Origin: PALSA-612 sp963711315
GTDB lineage: Bacteria > Actinomycetota > Thermoleophilia > Gaiellales > Gaiellaceae
Reading direction: 5' to 3'
DNA: 64,000 nucleotides
Assembly (NCBI GenBank): GCA_963711315.1
Contig: CAVQDQ010000004.1
Span: forward strand, 248,001 to 312,000
The translations under genes were made by a program, and so were the position numbers. Below are positions 41,346 through 51,244 of the stretch, piece after piece. The notes beneath the pieces are model-generated. The model saw only the letters and a program-made list of their open reading frames with translations, was not told where the DNA came from and made no database searches. Position 1 is the stretch's first letter, and each line of letters opens with the position of its first letter.

Positions 41346-41809
41346 CTACTGGCCCAAGTCGCACTCGGGAGCAGCGGCCTTCAGCGACTCCCACGACGTA
41401 CTCACCCGGGCCGCGCGAAGCGAGTCGAGGAGGCTCTGCGCCTCGGTACTGCTCAGATCGTCGTCCGCCTTGGCAGCATCGAACTGCGTGGACACCGCTT
41501 TGGAGCGACGTCTCCATTGCTCGCTATCGGCTCGGAGAGGTCTGCCTCGGCATTCCGTCTTGGCGGTCTGCGAGATCCGTTGTGATGGTCTCCAGCGACG
41601 CTTCGAGATCCGCGATCGCGCCTTTGGCCGGCAGTGAGGTCTTGATGGCCTTGTAGCTCGTCGACGTCGGAGCTGACCTGTTCGAGGTCAACTACAAACA
41701 GGAGGGGCTTGTCGTCTCCACCGCACCCGGAAGCCGCGAGCACGAGAGCACAAAGAACGACCAGAGCCGCTGCCGTCCAGCGCCCCGAACGTCTCAGGTC
41801 GTAGGTCAC
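41346..41809 (-). pseudogene. Small lipoprotein, frameshifted
   Basis: GTG start at 41809 with GGAG upstream. The signal peptide ends in a lipobox (VLAASGC) followed by GGDDKPLLFVVDLEQVSSDV. Two or more frame changes then occur before the C-terminal part, which reads VSTQFDAAKADDDLSSTEAQ then SLLDSLRAARVSTSWESLKA and AAPECDLGQ with a TAG stop at 41346. The restored product would be about 150 residues, helical and extracytoplasmic. Role unknown. Confidence 0.65.
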
Positions 41810-42184
41810 GAGGAATGCTCCTTTCCAGTCGTGGGCTGCCCTGAGGGAGGGCCTGTCGTACTATCACACGCCGAGCGCTGTTCTACAACGCCGCGCCTGC
41901 CGACGCGGTGCTAGTCGCCCGCGTGCGCGCGCGGCCTCGCTTTCTGTAACGGTACGAGCTTGGGCTTTGTTCGACTGGTTGGATCGACGAGTCGACCGTG
42001 CGCGTTAAGAATCGTCCGGACAATCGAGATCTCGTCCGTCCAGGGGATCTCCGACGGAAAGGGAGAACTGCTTTGAACGACAGTTGGGCGGCTGTGTCGT
42101 GTTCGCCAGATTGTCCCGTTGATCGTCGGTTCGACGCCGCGATCCAGGGGTTCTTCGGGATCATCGAAGACGAAAGGAGCGATG
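41810..42184. other. Intergenic stretch, no gene seen
   Basis: About 375 bp between the divergent lipoprotein and CMD-like genes. Long minus-strand frames here are antisense to the CMD-like gene and rejected. It must contain both promoters; I see no unambiguous -35/-10 pair. Confidence 0.4.
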
Positions 42185-42524
42185 ATGGCTGAGCAAACGA
42201 GCCAGACTCCGGTTCTTGACCTGCTCGCAAAGATGACCGCGGACTCGATTGACGCGACGAGTCTCGATGCGGAAACGTTGATGCTCGTGCGGATTGCCGC
42301 ACTCGTCGCAGTCGACGCCCCACCTGCCTCATACCTGATGAACCTCGGTGCCGCCGGCGAGATCGGGTAGAAGCGGACGACGTCCGCGGAGTCCTCGCTG
42401 CCGTTGCTCCATCGTAGGCACCGCGCGCGTCGCTTCGGCAGGGGGCAAGATCGTGCGTGCACTCGGGCTCGCGCTCGAGCTCGCCGAGCTCGACGAGGAG
42501 GCTGGAGCCAAGGCCGAAGCGTGA
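42185..42524 (+). pseudogene. CMD/AhpD-fold protein, paralogue 3, two frameshifts
   Basis: Starts MAEQTSQTPVLDLLAKMTAD; LDAETLMLVRIAALVAVDAP and PASYLMNLGAAGEIG follow in frame. A missing G at about 42369 and a missing C at about 42413 break the frame; restoring both gives VEADDVRGVLAAVAPIVGTA then RVASAGGKIVRALGLALELA to a TGA at 42522. Otherwise matches the two intact paralogues, so both gaps sit in G- or C-runs and look like sequencing deletions. AAGGAG precedes the ATG. Confidence 0.75.
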
Positions 42525-42735
42525 CGCGTTGTGTGCTCGTCCACACCGAGCACTTTGGGCAATCGAGCAGCACTGAGATCAGAGCAACTCTGAGGCCTCC
42601 GCCTAGGCGCTCACCCCTTGGGCTACGGGGGCCGATCGTCTCGAGGTCGCATGCACTGCACGGTCTCAACACGATGATCGATCGGCAGACCGACCGCATA
42701 GTGGCGCTCAGCAACCGCGGGTCGCAGGGTTAGAC

Positions 42736-44486
42736 GTGGCCCGGGACGGTTCGCGGGCCGCGCTCGCCTCGTACGCGAACGCGCTCGTACCGCGGTCGCT
42801 GGCCGAGGTGGCACCGGGACTGGCGTTGTTACTGCGGTATCCGCGCTCGTACCTCCGGTCCGACCTCGGGCGGGGGTGACAGTCGGAGCCGTGGCGGTGC
42901 CCGCGTCTCTGGCGATGGCGGAGCTCGCCGGGCTGCCCGTCGACAGTACGGCCTGTAGGAACGTTCTTTCCGCTTGCGGTCTACGGGCTGCTCGGGACGT
43001 CGCGGCAACACGTGTCGGGCCCGATCGACGCTGGCGGCGCTGACCGCAGTGACGGTGGCGCCGATGGCCATGGTCGGAGGGGAGGTCGACCCGGCGCGCT
43101 ACGTAGCGCTCGCTGCGGCGCTGGCGCTGGCGATGGGCCTCTTGCTCTTCCTGGCAGGCGCGCTCCGGCTGGGTTTCGTCGCGGACTTCTTCGGCAAGCC
43201 GGTGCTGCTCGGCTACATCAACGGCGTTGCGCTGATCGTGATCTCGTCCCAGCTCGGCAAGCTCCTCGGGATCAGCGTCGAGCGCGACGACTTCTTCGCC
43301 ATCGTGGGGGAGATCTTGTCGAAGCTCGGCGACGCGAACGGGCCGACCGTGCTCCTGAGCGCGGGGCTGCTGTTGGCGGCAATCGTGACTCGGCGCTTCC
43401 TTCCTGTCCTCCCGCCGTCCCTCGTGGTGCTCGCGCTCGCGCTCGTGATGGCGGCGCTCGTCGACCTGGAGGATACGGGATCGCAGTCGTCGGCGAGGTC
43501 GAGGGCGGGCTGCCCTCGTTCGGGCTGCCAGGAGTCGGAGCAAGCGACTTCCTCGATCTCGTGCTGCCCGCGGCGGCATTCGCGCTCGTCGCCTTCGCGG
43601 ATCTCATCGCGACCGTACGCACCTTCGCGCAGAAGCACGGCTACGACGTCGACGCCAACCGTGAGCTGACCGCGATCGGCGGCGCAAACTCATCGGTGGC
43701 TTGAGCAGGGCGTTTCCCGTCTCCTCCTCCAACTCCCGTTCCGCGGTCAACGACTCAGCGGCGCGAAGTCGCAGGCTGCCGTCCTCGTCGCCGCGGCGGT
43801 CGTCGGGCTCTTCCTGCTCTTCGCGATGCCGCTGATCGAGCCGCTGCCGACGGCGGCGCTCGGAGTGATCATCGTGGTTGCGGCCGCGGGACTGATCAAC
43901 GTCGACTCGATCTGGCGGCTCCGCCGCGTGCGGTCTGCCGAGGTCGGCGCTCGCGCTCGTCGCCTTCGGCGGCGTGCTCGTCTTCGGCGTCGTCGGCGGC
44001 GTCGTCGTCGCGATCGCGCTCTCGATCGGTGTGTTCCTCTACCGTTCGGCGCGTCCGCACGATGCCGTTCTCGGGCGCGTCGACGACGTCGATGGCTATC
44101 GCGACATCGCTCGCTGGGAGGGTGCCCAGACGGTGCCCGGGCTGCTCGTCTACCGATTCGATGCGCCGCCGTACTTCGTCAACGCCGAGTACCTCAGACA
44201 GCGCGTGCTCGCACTTGTCGACGCGTCCGAGGACGTCAGGTGGTTGGTGCTCAACGCCGAAGCGTGGACTTACCTCGATGCGACGGCGATCGACGTGCTG
44301 GCGCAACTGCATGGCGAACTCGAGGAACGCGGCATCACGGTCTGCTTTGCCCGTCTGAAGGGACGACAGCGTGAGATCTTCGAGGAGACGGGCCTCATGG
44401 CCGTGATCGGCCGCGAACGCCTCTTCCCCACAGTCCGGGCTGCGGTCGCGGCCTTCGAGGCCGACGCTACGGACCGGCGGAGCTAA
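42736..44486 (+). pseudogene. Second SulP/STAS anion transporter, about seven frameshifts
   Basis: GTG at 42736 opens ANALVPRSLAEVAPGLALLL. Pieces in successive frames follow the SulP order: VAVPASLAMAELAGLPV, LAALTAVTVAPMAMVGGEVD, VLLGYINGVALIVISSQLGK, GGLPSFGLPGVGASDFLDLV, ANRELTAIGGAN, FPVSSSNSRSAVNDSA, IEPLPTAALGVIIVVAAAGL, then an intact STAS end (WLVLNAEAWTYLDATAIDVL). Full length is preserved. Strongly similar in order and motifs to 11409-13125. Ends 10 bp from the converging sulfatase gene. Confidence 0.78.
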
Positions 44487-44496
44487 CTCCCGCTGC

Positions 44497-47395
44497 CTAG
44501 GCGCTCGCCCCTTGGGCCGCGGCGACGGCCGCGCCGGCCTCGTGCAGCGCCAGCTCGTCCTCGTGCGTGCCGGGCTTGAGGTCGAAGACGACCTTCTTCA
44601 CCGTGCCGGTGAAGGCGTAGGGCGACTTGGCGGCGTAGGCGCGGTCGACGGGGAGGCCGTTGTCGCGGCCGATGTCCATGCCTGCGTAGGCGGAGAAGCG
44701 GACTGCGACCGTGCTCTCGATCCGTCCCTCGCCGATCTGCTCGTCGTTCGCGTACAAGCGAGACCGTCCCGCCGGCCCCCGCTCCTGGCGGTCGGCGTCG
44801 AACTGCATGCGGACGGTGACGTCCCCGGTCGGGATCGGCTCGGTCGAGACCTGCTCGTACCGCTCGACGCCCATCATCGAGTAGCTGTGGTGCAGCAGGC
44901 CGTTCTCGTCGACCCATAGCGAGAAGCCGCCCATCTCGTCCGCCTCGGCGACGATCACGCCCTCGGCGCCGCCCTCGGGGACCGAGAGCTCCGCCTCGAT
45001 CGCATATGAGCGGCCGTAGACGCGCGGGATCATCCCGGAAGCGATGTTCTCGACGTCGCCGTAGAACGTCTGGGTCGTGATCGTCGGCATCGGCGGCAGG
45101 ATCCCGAAGAAGACCGAGAGGGCAGCCAGCATCGGCAACACGTTGTGCTTCTCGGCCTCCTCCCAGAAGAGCTCCTTCAGCTCGGCGAGCTTCTCCGGGT
45201 TCTCCGCGGCGAGGTCCTTCGCCTGGCTGAAGTCGTCGGGCAGGTAGTACAGCTCCCAGGTGTCCTGCTCCGGGTCGTAGGTTCCGGGGGCCAACTTGGC
45301 CATCGTCGGCGGCGAAAGGTCCCACGGGATCCGGTCCAGCTTGCAGGCGGCCCACCAGCCGTCCTTGTAGATGGCCCGGTTGCCGACGATCTCGAAGTAC
45401 TGAACGGTGTGGCGCTCCGCTGCGTTCGCGTCCTCGAAGGTGTAGAGGAGCTCGTCCCCTCCATCGGCTTCTGGGCGGTCCCGTCCACGACCTTGGGCTC
45501 GGGGATACCGGCCGCTTCGAGGATCGTCGGCCCGACGTCGATGACGTGGGTGAACTGGGAGCGCAACCCGCCGGCGTCCTTGATCCGCTCGGGCCAGGAG
45601 ACCACCGTGCCGTTGCGCGTGCCGCCGAGGTGGGAGGCGCACTGCTTGCCCCACTGGAACGGCGCGTTCCCCGCCCACGCCCAGGCGGCCGCGTAGTGCG
45701 GCGCGTACGCGTCGGTGCCCCAGGCGTCGAGCCCGCCGTACTGCTCGATCAGCGAGAGCTGTTGCTCGGCGGTGAGGACGAACCCGTTCTGCATCGTCAG
45801 CTCGTTGAAAGAGCCGGTCAGCGTTCCCTCCAGGCTCGCGCCGTTGTCCCCGAAGATGTAGATGACGAGCGTGTTGTCGAGCTCGCCCATCTCCTCGATC
45901 GCGTCGAGCAGGCGGCCGACGTTCCAGTCGGTGTTCTCCTGGAAGCCGGCATACACCTCCATCTGCCGCGCGTACAGCGTCTTCTCGGCGTCCGAGAGAG
46001 AGTCCCAGGCGGGGAGCGCGTCCGGTCGCGGCGTGAGCTCCGCGTCCTGCGGGATCACGCCCAGCGCCTTCTGCCGTTCGAAGGTCTCCTCGCGGAGCAC
46101 GTCCCAGCCCTGGTCGAACTTGCCGCGGTACTTCTCGCTCCAGTCGACCGCGACCTGGTGCGGCGCGTGCGAGCACCCGGTCGAGTAGTAGATGAACCAC
46201 GGCTTTTCCTGGTCCTGCGCGCGTACCCCGTGCAGCCACCCCACCGCCTGATCGGTGATGTCGTCCGGCCAGTAGTACTCCTTGCCGTCCTCGCCCTCCG
46301 GGACACCAATGATGGTGTTGTCCTGCGTGATCAGCGGGTCGTACTGGCCCGCCTCGCCCCGAGGATGCCCCAGAAGTGATCGAACCCCATGCGTTCGGCC
46401 AACGGTCGAAGGGCCCGGCTGCGCCCTGTACGTGATCGGGGGTCATGTGCCATTTGCCGAATCCGGCGGTCGAGTAGCCGTTGGCCTGAAGCGCGCGGAC
46501 GAACGGAGCGCAGTCCTTCGGCACGTTCGCGCAGTAGCCGGGAACGGGCCGGGGAACTCGCCGATCGACCCGAAGCCGACCGTGTGGTGGTTGCGGCCTG
46601 TTAGGAGGGCGGCCCGGGTGGGCGAGCACAGCGCGACAACGTGGAAACGGTTGTACCTGAGGCCCTGGTCGGCGACCCGCGTCATCGCCGGGGTCGAGAC
46701 TGGCCCGCCAAACGTCGACGGGTTGCCGAAGCCCGCGTCGTCGATCAGGACGAGCAACACGTTCGGCGCGCCCTCGGGCGGCGACGGCGTCATGGCGATC
46801 GTCCAATCGCCGACGGACGTGTCGATGGTTCGGCCGATCGTGCCTCCGAAGTTCGGATCCGGGATCGGCAGCACCGTGCGATCCGGGCTGAACTTCCCCA
46901 TCGCCTCGCCGAGCGACTCCTTCAATGCGCCCATGCCCTCCTTGTCGCCCTGCACGATCGACCGGAGTAGCGCGCCCCCAAGCGCCTGCTCGACGGCAAG
47001 CCGTTGCTCGTCGTCGAAGATCGCGATGATCCCGGCCGACCCCGGCGGCAGGTTCTCGCCGATCTTGTCGCGAATCTCATTCTGGACCTTGTTGCCGGCG
47101 AACCTGCTCATCACCCTGCCCGCGACCGCGCCGACGGCGACAGACGCGAGCAGCGGCGGCGCGAACAAGCCCACCGCGAGCCCGACGCCACCTCCCCACT
47201 TGCTCCCTTGCGGCCGAGGTTGTCGCCGGTCTGCTGTACCGAGACGCTGCCGTCCTCCGCGTGTGTGACGAGGATGACGCCCTCGATCGAGACCTTCTTC
47301 TCCTTGACGAGCGCGACGAGTGCATCGAAGTCCTTCGTCGCCTCCTCGATGTCCTTGTAACCGGCGACGAGGACGTCGGTGGGTGTCTCAGCCAT
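44497..47395 (-). pseudogene. DUF1269-arylsulfatase fusion protein, several frameshifts
   Basis: The ATG at 47395 opens MAETPTDVLVAGYKDIEEAT, a DUF1269 domain with a Gly-rich hydrophobic segment (GLFAPPLLASVAVGAVAGRV). In the same unbroken frame this runs into a type I sulfatase: NVLLVLIDDAGFGNPSTFGG and the FGly signature CSPTRAALLTGRN. Later blocks are GYSTAGFGKWHMTPDHVQG, YYSTGCSHAPHQVAVDWSEK, IYIFGDNGASLEGTLTGSFN, DVGPTILEAAGIPEP and a long C-terminal domain to AQGASA. Breaks lie near 47210, 46545, 46400, 46250-46330 and 45460. Restored size is about 965 aa. It probably hydrolyses sulfate esters after activation by the enzyme at 47685-48605. Confidence 0.82.
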
Positions 47396-47515
47396 CATCT
47401 TCCTCCTTTGCTGGACCGCCGCGTCGTGCAGGCAATGCGTGGTCGGAGCATAAACGTCAGCCTTTACGCTGCATCGGCCACCGGTTTTTCACTTTCGTCT
47501 TGGGGCGCGCTAGCA

Positions 47516-47690
47516 CCGGCGCTGGTCATCGTGACGTTGGGTCTGTTCGTCGAGGCTGACGACGCCTCTGCGAACGCGAAAGCCGCCTCCGCGTCGGCGG
47601 CTCAGCTGCTGGAAACACTCGTCGCCGACGTCAAGACGACAAACGACGAGCTGAAGACGTTCAACGAACAGTTCGAGTCCGCCCTCACGT
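47516..47690 (+). pseudogene. Coiled-coil protein fragment
   Basis: A plus-strand open stretch reads LVIVTLGLFVEADDASANAK then AASASAAQLLETLVADVKTT and NDELKTFNEQFESALTSA. The heptad-like spacing and composition look like genuine helical protein, more so than the antisense frames. No start codon or stop is evident and its end overlaps the formylglycine-enzyme gene, so it is at best a remnant of a secreted coiled-coil protein. Confidence 0.3.
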
Positions 47691-48605
47691 CCGCACGCGG
47701 ACGACGCAGCGGAAGCCGATGTGGCTCGTCGAGTGTCGACGGTCTCGCTCTGCCGCGCCGCGGGCCGGTAGCGAAGGCAGTAGTTGGGGGCGCAGAGATG
47801 GGAGCCACCCTTGATCACGCGCCGAGAAGCGTTTACTCCGGACTCGGCCGTCGGCGGCGCGCAGCACGGGCTGGTCGGCTCACCTGGATAGCCGATCGCG
47901 AAGACATCGCAGGTCCACTCCCAGACATTGCCGGCCATGTCGAAGAGCCCGTAGCCGTTCGGGGGGAAGCTGCCGACGGGAGACGTGCCCACGAAGCCGT
48001 CGAGCAGGAGGTTCTGCCACGGAAATTCGCCTTGCCAGGTGTTCGCTGCGGCCGGCTGTCCGAACGTCCTCGTCGCCCCAGGCGAACGCTGCACCGTCGA
48101 GCCCGCCCCTGGCTGCGTACTCCCACTCGGCTTCCGTGGGCAAGCCCTTGCCCGCCCAGGCGGCGAAGGCGGCGGCGTCCTCGTAAGCGACGTGTACGAC
48201 GGGGTGTAGCTCGCGGCCGTCGACCGACGCGCCGTCCCCCTCCGGTCGTCCCCAGCAGGCACCCGGCATGTAGCCCCACCACGCGAAGTAGTCGGTGAGA
48301 TCGACCGGGCCGGTCGTCATGTGGAAGACGAGCGAGCCCGGCACGAGCGTCTCGAGCTCCGCGCCGGGGAAGTCCGCCGGGTCGAGCGGCCGTTCGGCGA
48401 CCGTCCGGTAGCCGGTCGCCGAGACGAACTCGCGGAAGTCGGCGACCGTGACCTGGTGTCGGTCGATCCAGAAGCCGTCCACGGCGACCTCGCGGACCGG
48501 CCGTTCCTCCGGGTAGAAGTCCTCTGAGCCCATCCGGAACGTGCCTTCGGGCACCCAGGCCATGCCCTCCGTGTGTGCGTTCGTGGTGACCGTGCCTACT
48601 GCCAC
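47685..48605 (-). pseudogene. Formylglycine-generating enzyme (sulfatase-modifying), two frameshifts
   Basis: FGE converts the signature cysteine of type I sulfatases to formylglycine. The first frame has GMAWVPEGTFRMGSEDFYPE, RHQVTVADFREFVSATGYRT and LPTEAEWEYAARGG. A break near 48063 shifts to QGEFPWQNLLLDGFVGTSPV and GNVWEWTCDVF, then the active-site block GGSHLCAPNYCLRYRP with both cysteines. A missing G at about 47734 hides the natural end TSTSHIGFRCVVRVRT. GTG at 48605, just after AGGAGG, is taken as start; GTG spacing is short and ATG at GMAWVPEG is an alternative. It lies 290 bp upstream of the sulfatase on the same strand. Confidence 0.85.
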
Positions 48606-48630
48606 CGCCTCCTGGGCATAGGGCGTGCCA

Positions 48631-48650
48631 GGGGGCCGCGAACGGCCCCC
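48631..48650 (-). terminator. Hairpin terminator after the SHOCT gene
   Basis: GGGGGCCG and CGGCCCCC flank a CGAA loop (UUCG when read on the minus strand). It follows the SHOCT gene stop at 48665 and precedes the formylglycine-enzyme start, so it supports starting that gene downstream of it. Confidence 0.65.
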
Positions 48651-48664
48651 GTGGATACGCATTG

Positions 48665-49060
48665 TTACGTAGCGAGCGCCTTGGCCTTGATCGCGTCGAA
48701 CTCGGCCTGGGTGATGGCGCCGGAGTCGAGAAGCTTCTTGGCCTTGTCGATCTCGTCGGCGGCGCCACCTGAGCCTGCCACCGACTTGATGTAGGCATCG
48801 GATTGGGCCTGCTGCGCCTCCATCTGCTTGACGTTGCGCTCCGCCATGTGCCCGCTCTGTGAGATGAGGTAGATGAACACTCCCAGGAACGGCACGATGA
48901 TCACGAAGATGATCCAGAGTGTCTTCATCCCTCCGCCGATGTCGTGGCGCCGGAAGAGGTCCGCGAAGACCGTGATCAGGAGCCAGAACCAGATGACCCA
49001 GGCGAAGAAGATGAGCATCGTCCAAAGGACGTCGAGGAACGGGTAGTCCGCTGCGAGCAT
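48665..49060 (-). CDS. Membrane SHOCT-domain protein, copy 2
   Basis: 131 aa beginning MLAADYPFLDVLWTMLIFFA, the same length as copy 1 at 39497-39892 and differing at 14 residues. Two helices, a Gln/Ala-rich coil and the SHOCT module EIDKAKKLLDSGAITQAEFD. The ribosome-binding-site region (GAAAGGAGAC) and DNA upstream are shared with copy 1, indicating duplication including the promoter-proximal region. Confidence 0.86.
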   Translation of the reverse strand: MLAADYPFLDVLWTMLIFFAWVIWFWLLITVFADLFRRHDIGGGMKTLWIIFVIIVPFLGVFIYLISQSGHMAERNVKQMEAQQAQSDAYIKSVAGSGGAADEIDKAKKLLDSGAITQAEFDAIKAKALAT

Positions 49061-49128
49061 TACGTCTCCTTTCGGGGGAACCGCGAGTCTAACGCCCCTC
49101 GGTCGTTCGACGAAGCGTGCGAATCCGG

Positions 49129-50265
49129 CTAGCCAGGCTCCGCGGGAGCTTCCGCTGCCGCGGGAACCCCGAGCGCCGCCTTGGCCGCCGCGACCTTCTG
49201 GCGCCGGCCGGCCGTCAGTTCCTGGACGAAGATCTGGATCGTCGCCGCGAGCGGAACTGCCGTGAGCGCGCCGAGCACACCCAGCAGCGCGCCGAAGAGC
49301 GTGACGGCGATGATGATGAAGAACGCAGAGAGGTTGACGGCTGCGCCCTGGATCTTCGGCGTCAGGATGTTGTTCTCGACCTGCTGGTAGACGAGGATCA
49401 CGACCAGCATGATGATCGCCGCGGCCAGCCCTTCCTCGGCCCAGAGCGCCGGCACGAGTATGAACCCGGCAAGGGTGGCGCCGATGTTCGGGATCATGTC
49501 GAGCAGCCCCGCGATCAGCCCCAACCCCAGCGCATAGCTCGACCCGAGCAGCCAGGCGGTCAGCCCTTGGGTCGTCCCGGCGATAGTGGCGATCACGACG
49601 AGACCTATCGCCCAGCGAGAGATCGAGGTCGTCACGCGCTCCCACACTCCCAGCCAGCGCTCGTCCTCGCCCGGCATCAGCACGCTCCCCAGGGACCGCT
49701 TCAGGCTCGCGACATCGCTGAGCAGGAAGATGGAAGTGAAGATGATCGTGAAGCAGACGAGGAAGCCGGAGAAGAAGCCGCCCGCGATGCCGAGCACAGC
49801 CGAGATCGCGTCCGGCACCGTCGTCGAGGTCGCTTCGGCTCCCGCCTGCACGTTCTCGGCGGCCCCGCTGTCGCCGAGCCATGAGAGCTCGTCGGATTGC
49901 CGCAGCTGCTCGACTGTCGCCGGGAGATCCTGGAGAAAGTCGCGAGCCGAGCCGACCAGCGGTACCAGGAGCAGCAGCAAGAGCACCGCAATCAAGATGG
50001 CAGCGCCGAGCACGGTCACGGTCGCCGCCAGCCCGCGCGACATCTTCGTCTTCGACATCAGATACCGCGTGGGGTACTCGAACACGAGCGCCAGGAAGAT
50101 CCCGATGAACACGACCAGAAAGGTGTCGCCGATCGCCACGAACGCCGCCAGCACGCCTAACGTGGCGGCGACCAGCAGCACCGTGCGCATCGGCAGGATC
50201 AGCTCGATGCGGCGATTGTTCATCTGTCGTTGGACGGTGTATGGGATCTTCCTGGCGACGAACAT
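49129..50265 (-). CDS. AI-2E family (TerC/PerM-like) transporter
   Basis: Membrane protein of about 378 aa in the AI-2 exporter superfamily (PF01594). Helices begin at VLLVAATLGVLAAFVAIGDT and VVFIGIFLALVFEYP; the middle soluble region is ATVEQLRQSDELSWLGDSGA; the C-terminal core has GLIAGLLDMIPNIGATLAGF and VYQQVENNILTPKIQGAAVN, a family hallmark. Members export diverse substrates and few are proven AI-2 carriers. I use the ATG at 50265 (MFVARKIPYTVQRQMNNRRI); an internal ATG at 50223 is possible. Confidence 0.87.
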   Translation of the reverse strand: MFVARKIPYTVQRQMNNRRIELILPMRTVLLVAATLGVLAAFVAIGDTFLVVFIGIFLALVFEYPTRYLMSKTKMSRGLAATVTVLGAAILIAVLLLLLLVPLVGSARDFLQDLPATVEQLRQSDELSWLGDSGAAENVQAGAEATSTTVPDAISAVLGIAGGFFSGFLVCFTIIFTSIFLLSDVASLKRSLGSVLMPGEDERWLGVWERVTTSISRWAIGLVVIATIAGTTQGLTAWLLGSSYALGLGLIAGLLDMIPNIGATLAGFILVPALWAEEGLAAAIIMLVVILVYQQVENNILTPKIQGAAVNLSAFFIIIAVTLFGALLGVLGALTAVPLAATIQIFVQELTAGRRQKVAAAKAALGVPAAAEAPAEPG

Positions 50266-50276
50266 TCGCAGATGGA

Positions 50277-51029
50277 TCAGCTGGAGGCGGCGAGCGGAAC
50301 TATGGGTGCCTGGTGCGTACGCGGCAGCGTGCGTGATACGAATCGAGCCGCTCCGGTGGCTGTCGCGCCGCGGTCTGCGCCTGGTTCCCGTCTCGCGCCG
50401 GACCACCACCAGGATGATCCGTATGTCCGACTGATGCGGAATATGAGCTCGATGCATCGGGCTCCACCGACGATGGTCGTCAGACAGAAGCGGTCCTGCG
50501 TCAGGGCGCAAGATGGAGCACGCTCCGCGGCGTCCAGCGCCTTGTCAGTGTTCTTCCGAGTTTTTCGACCGAGTGCGCCGCTCACGATCCAGCGACGGGC
50601 GAGCCGGGCGAGCGGCAGGCTGACATCCGAGACTTCGGGAGCGCGTTGCGGCTTGAGATAGAGCTCGACCGTCAGCTTTCGAAGGAGCGCGGGATCGGGG
50701 GCCGACCCTGTCTCCTGCTCGAAACGGTATGCCAACAGCGCGGCGAGTGCCTGGAGCTCTCGGACGCCGTTTGGGACAGTCAGTCCGATCGATACTGCGG
50801 ACGACGCCACGAGCACCCAAGGAACGCGTGTGAACCGTGCTCCACGAAGCGCGATCCGAGCGACCGGCGTTGCGATGGCGACGAATCGCTGAATCGTATC
50901 CGTCATCTCCTCCGTGTCCTCGCTGTTCGCGAGCAGGCGCTTCGCTTCGGCAGCCGTCTTGACTTCGACGTCCGACGAGAGCAGGCGCTCGAATGCCTGG
51001 TGGACCAGGTCTCCCACGGCGCGCTCCAC
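50277..51029 (-). CDS. Hypothetical protein with one hydrophobic helix
   Basis: Plausible protein over residues 1-185: ERAVGDLVHQAFERLLSSDV, then RVPWVLVASSAVSIGLTVPN and GVRELQALAALLAYRFEQET, PALLRKLTVELYLKPQRAPE and ARRWIVSGALGRKTRKNTDK. After ALDAAER the sequence loses character; a one-base shift would give VLHLAP-stop near 50510, so the real end is probably there. Protein-like sequence also extends upstream of the GTG in the same frame (PRTLLAIPRT) without a start codon. Family unknown. Confidence 0.6.
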   Translation of the reverse strand: MERAVGDLVHQAFERLLSSDVEVKTAAEAKRLLANSEDTEEMTDTIQRFVAIATPVARIALRGARFTRVPWVLVASSAVSIGLTVPNGVRELQALAALLAYRFEQETGSAPDPALLRKLTVELYLKPQRAPEVSDVSLPLARLARRWIVSGALGRKTRKNTDKALDAAERAPSCALTQDRFCLTTIVGGARCIELIFRISRTYGSSWWWSGARREPGADRGATATGAARFVSRTLPRTHQAPIVPLAASS

Positions 51030-51244
51030 GGTGCGCGGGATCGCGAGGAGAGTCCGCGGTTCATCCTTGGTCTGGGTCTCGGGCCTGATTGCAGAATGCC
51101 CGTCAAGACGAAATCGTCACTCACGCTCCTTGCGAGCGAGCAGGAGCCGCACGACGGCTGTCGAGGCGCGGACTGCTCGGCTGGTGATCTCCCGACCGAA
51201 CGCATCGGTGACACGCGGCGAAATTCATACGATTCGCCCTCGGC

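Noticed and set aside
41911..42714. 267-aa minus frame over the CMD-like gene
   Set aside because: It is antisense to the paralogue family member at 42185, whose motifs are clear on the plus strand.
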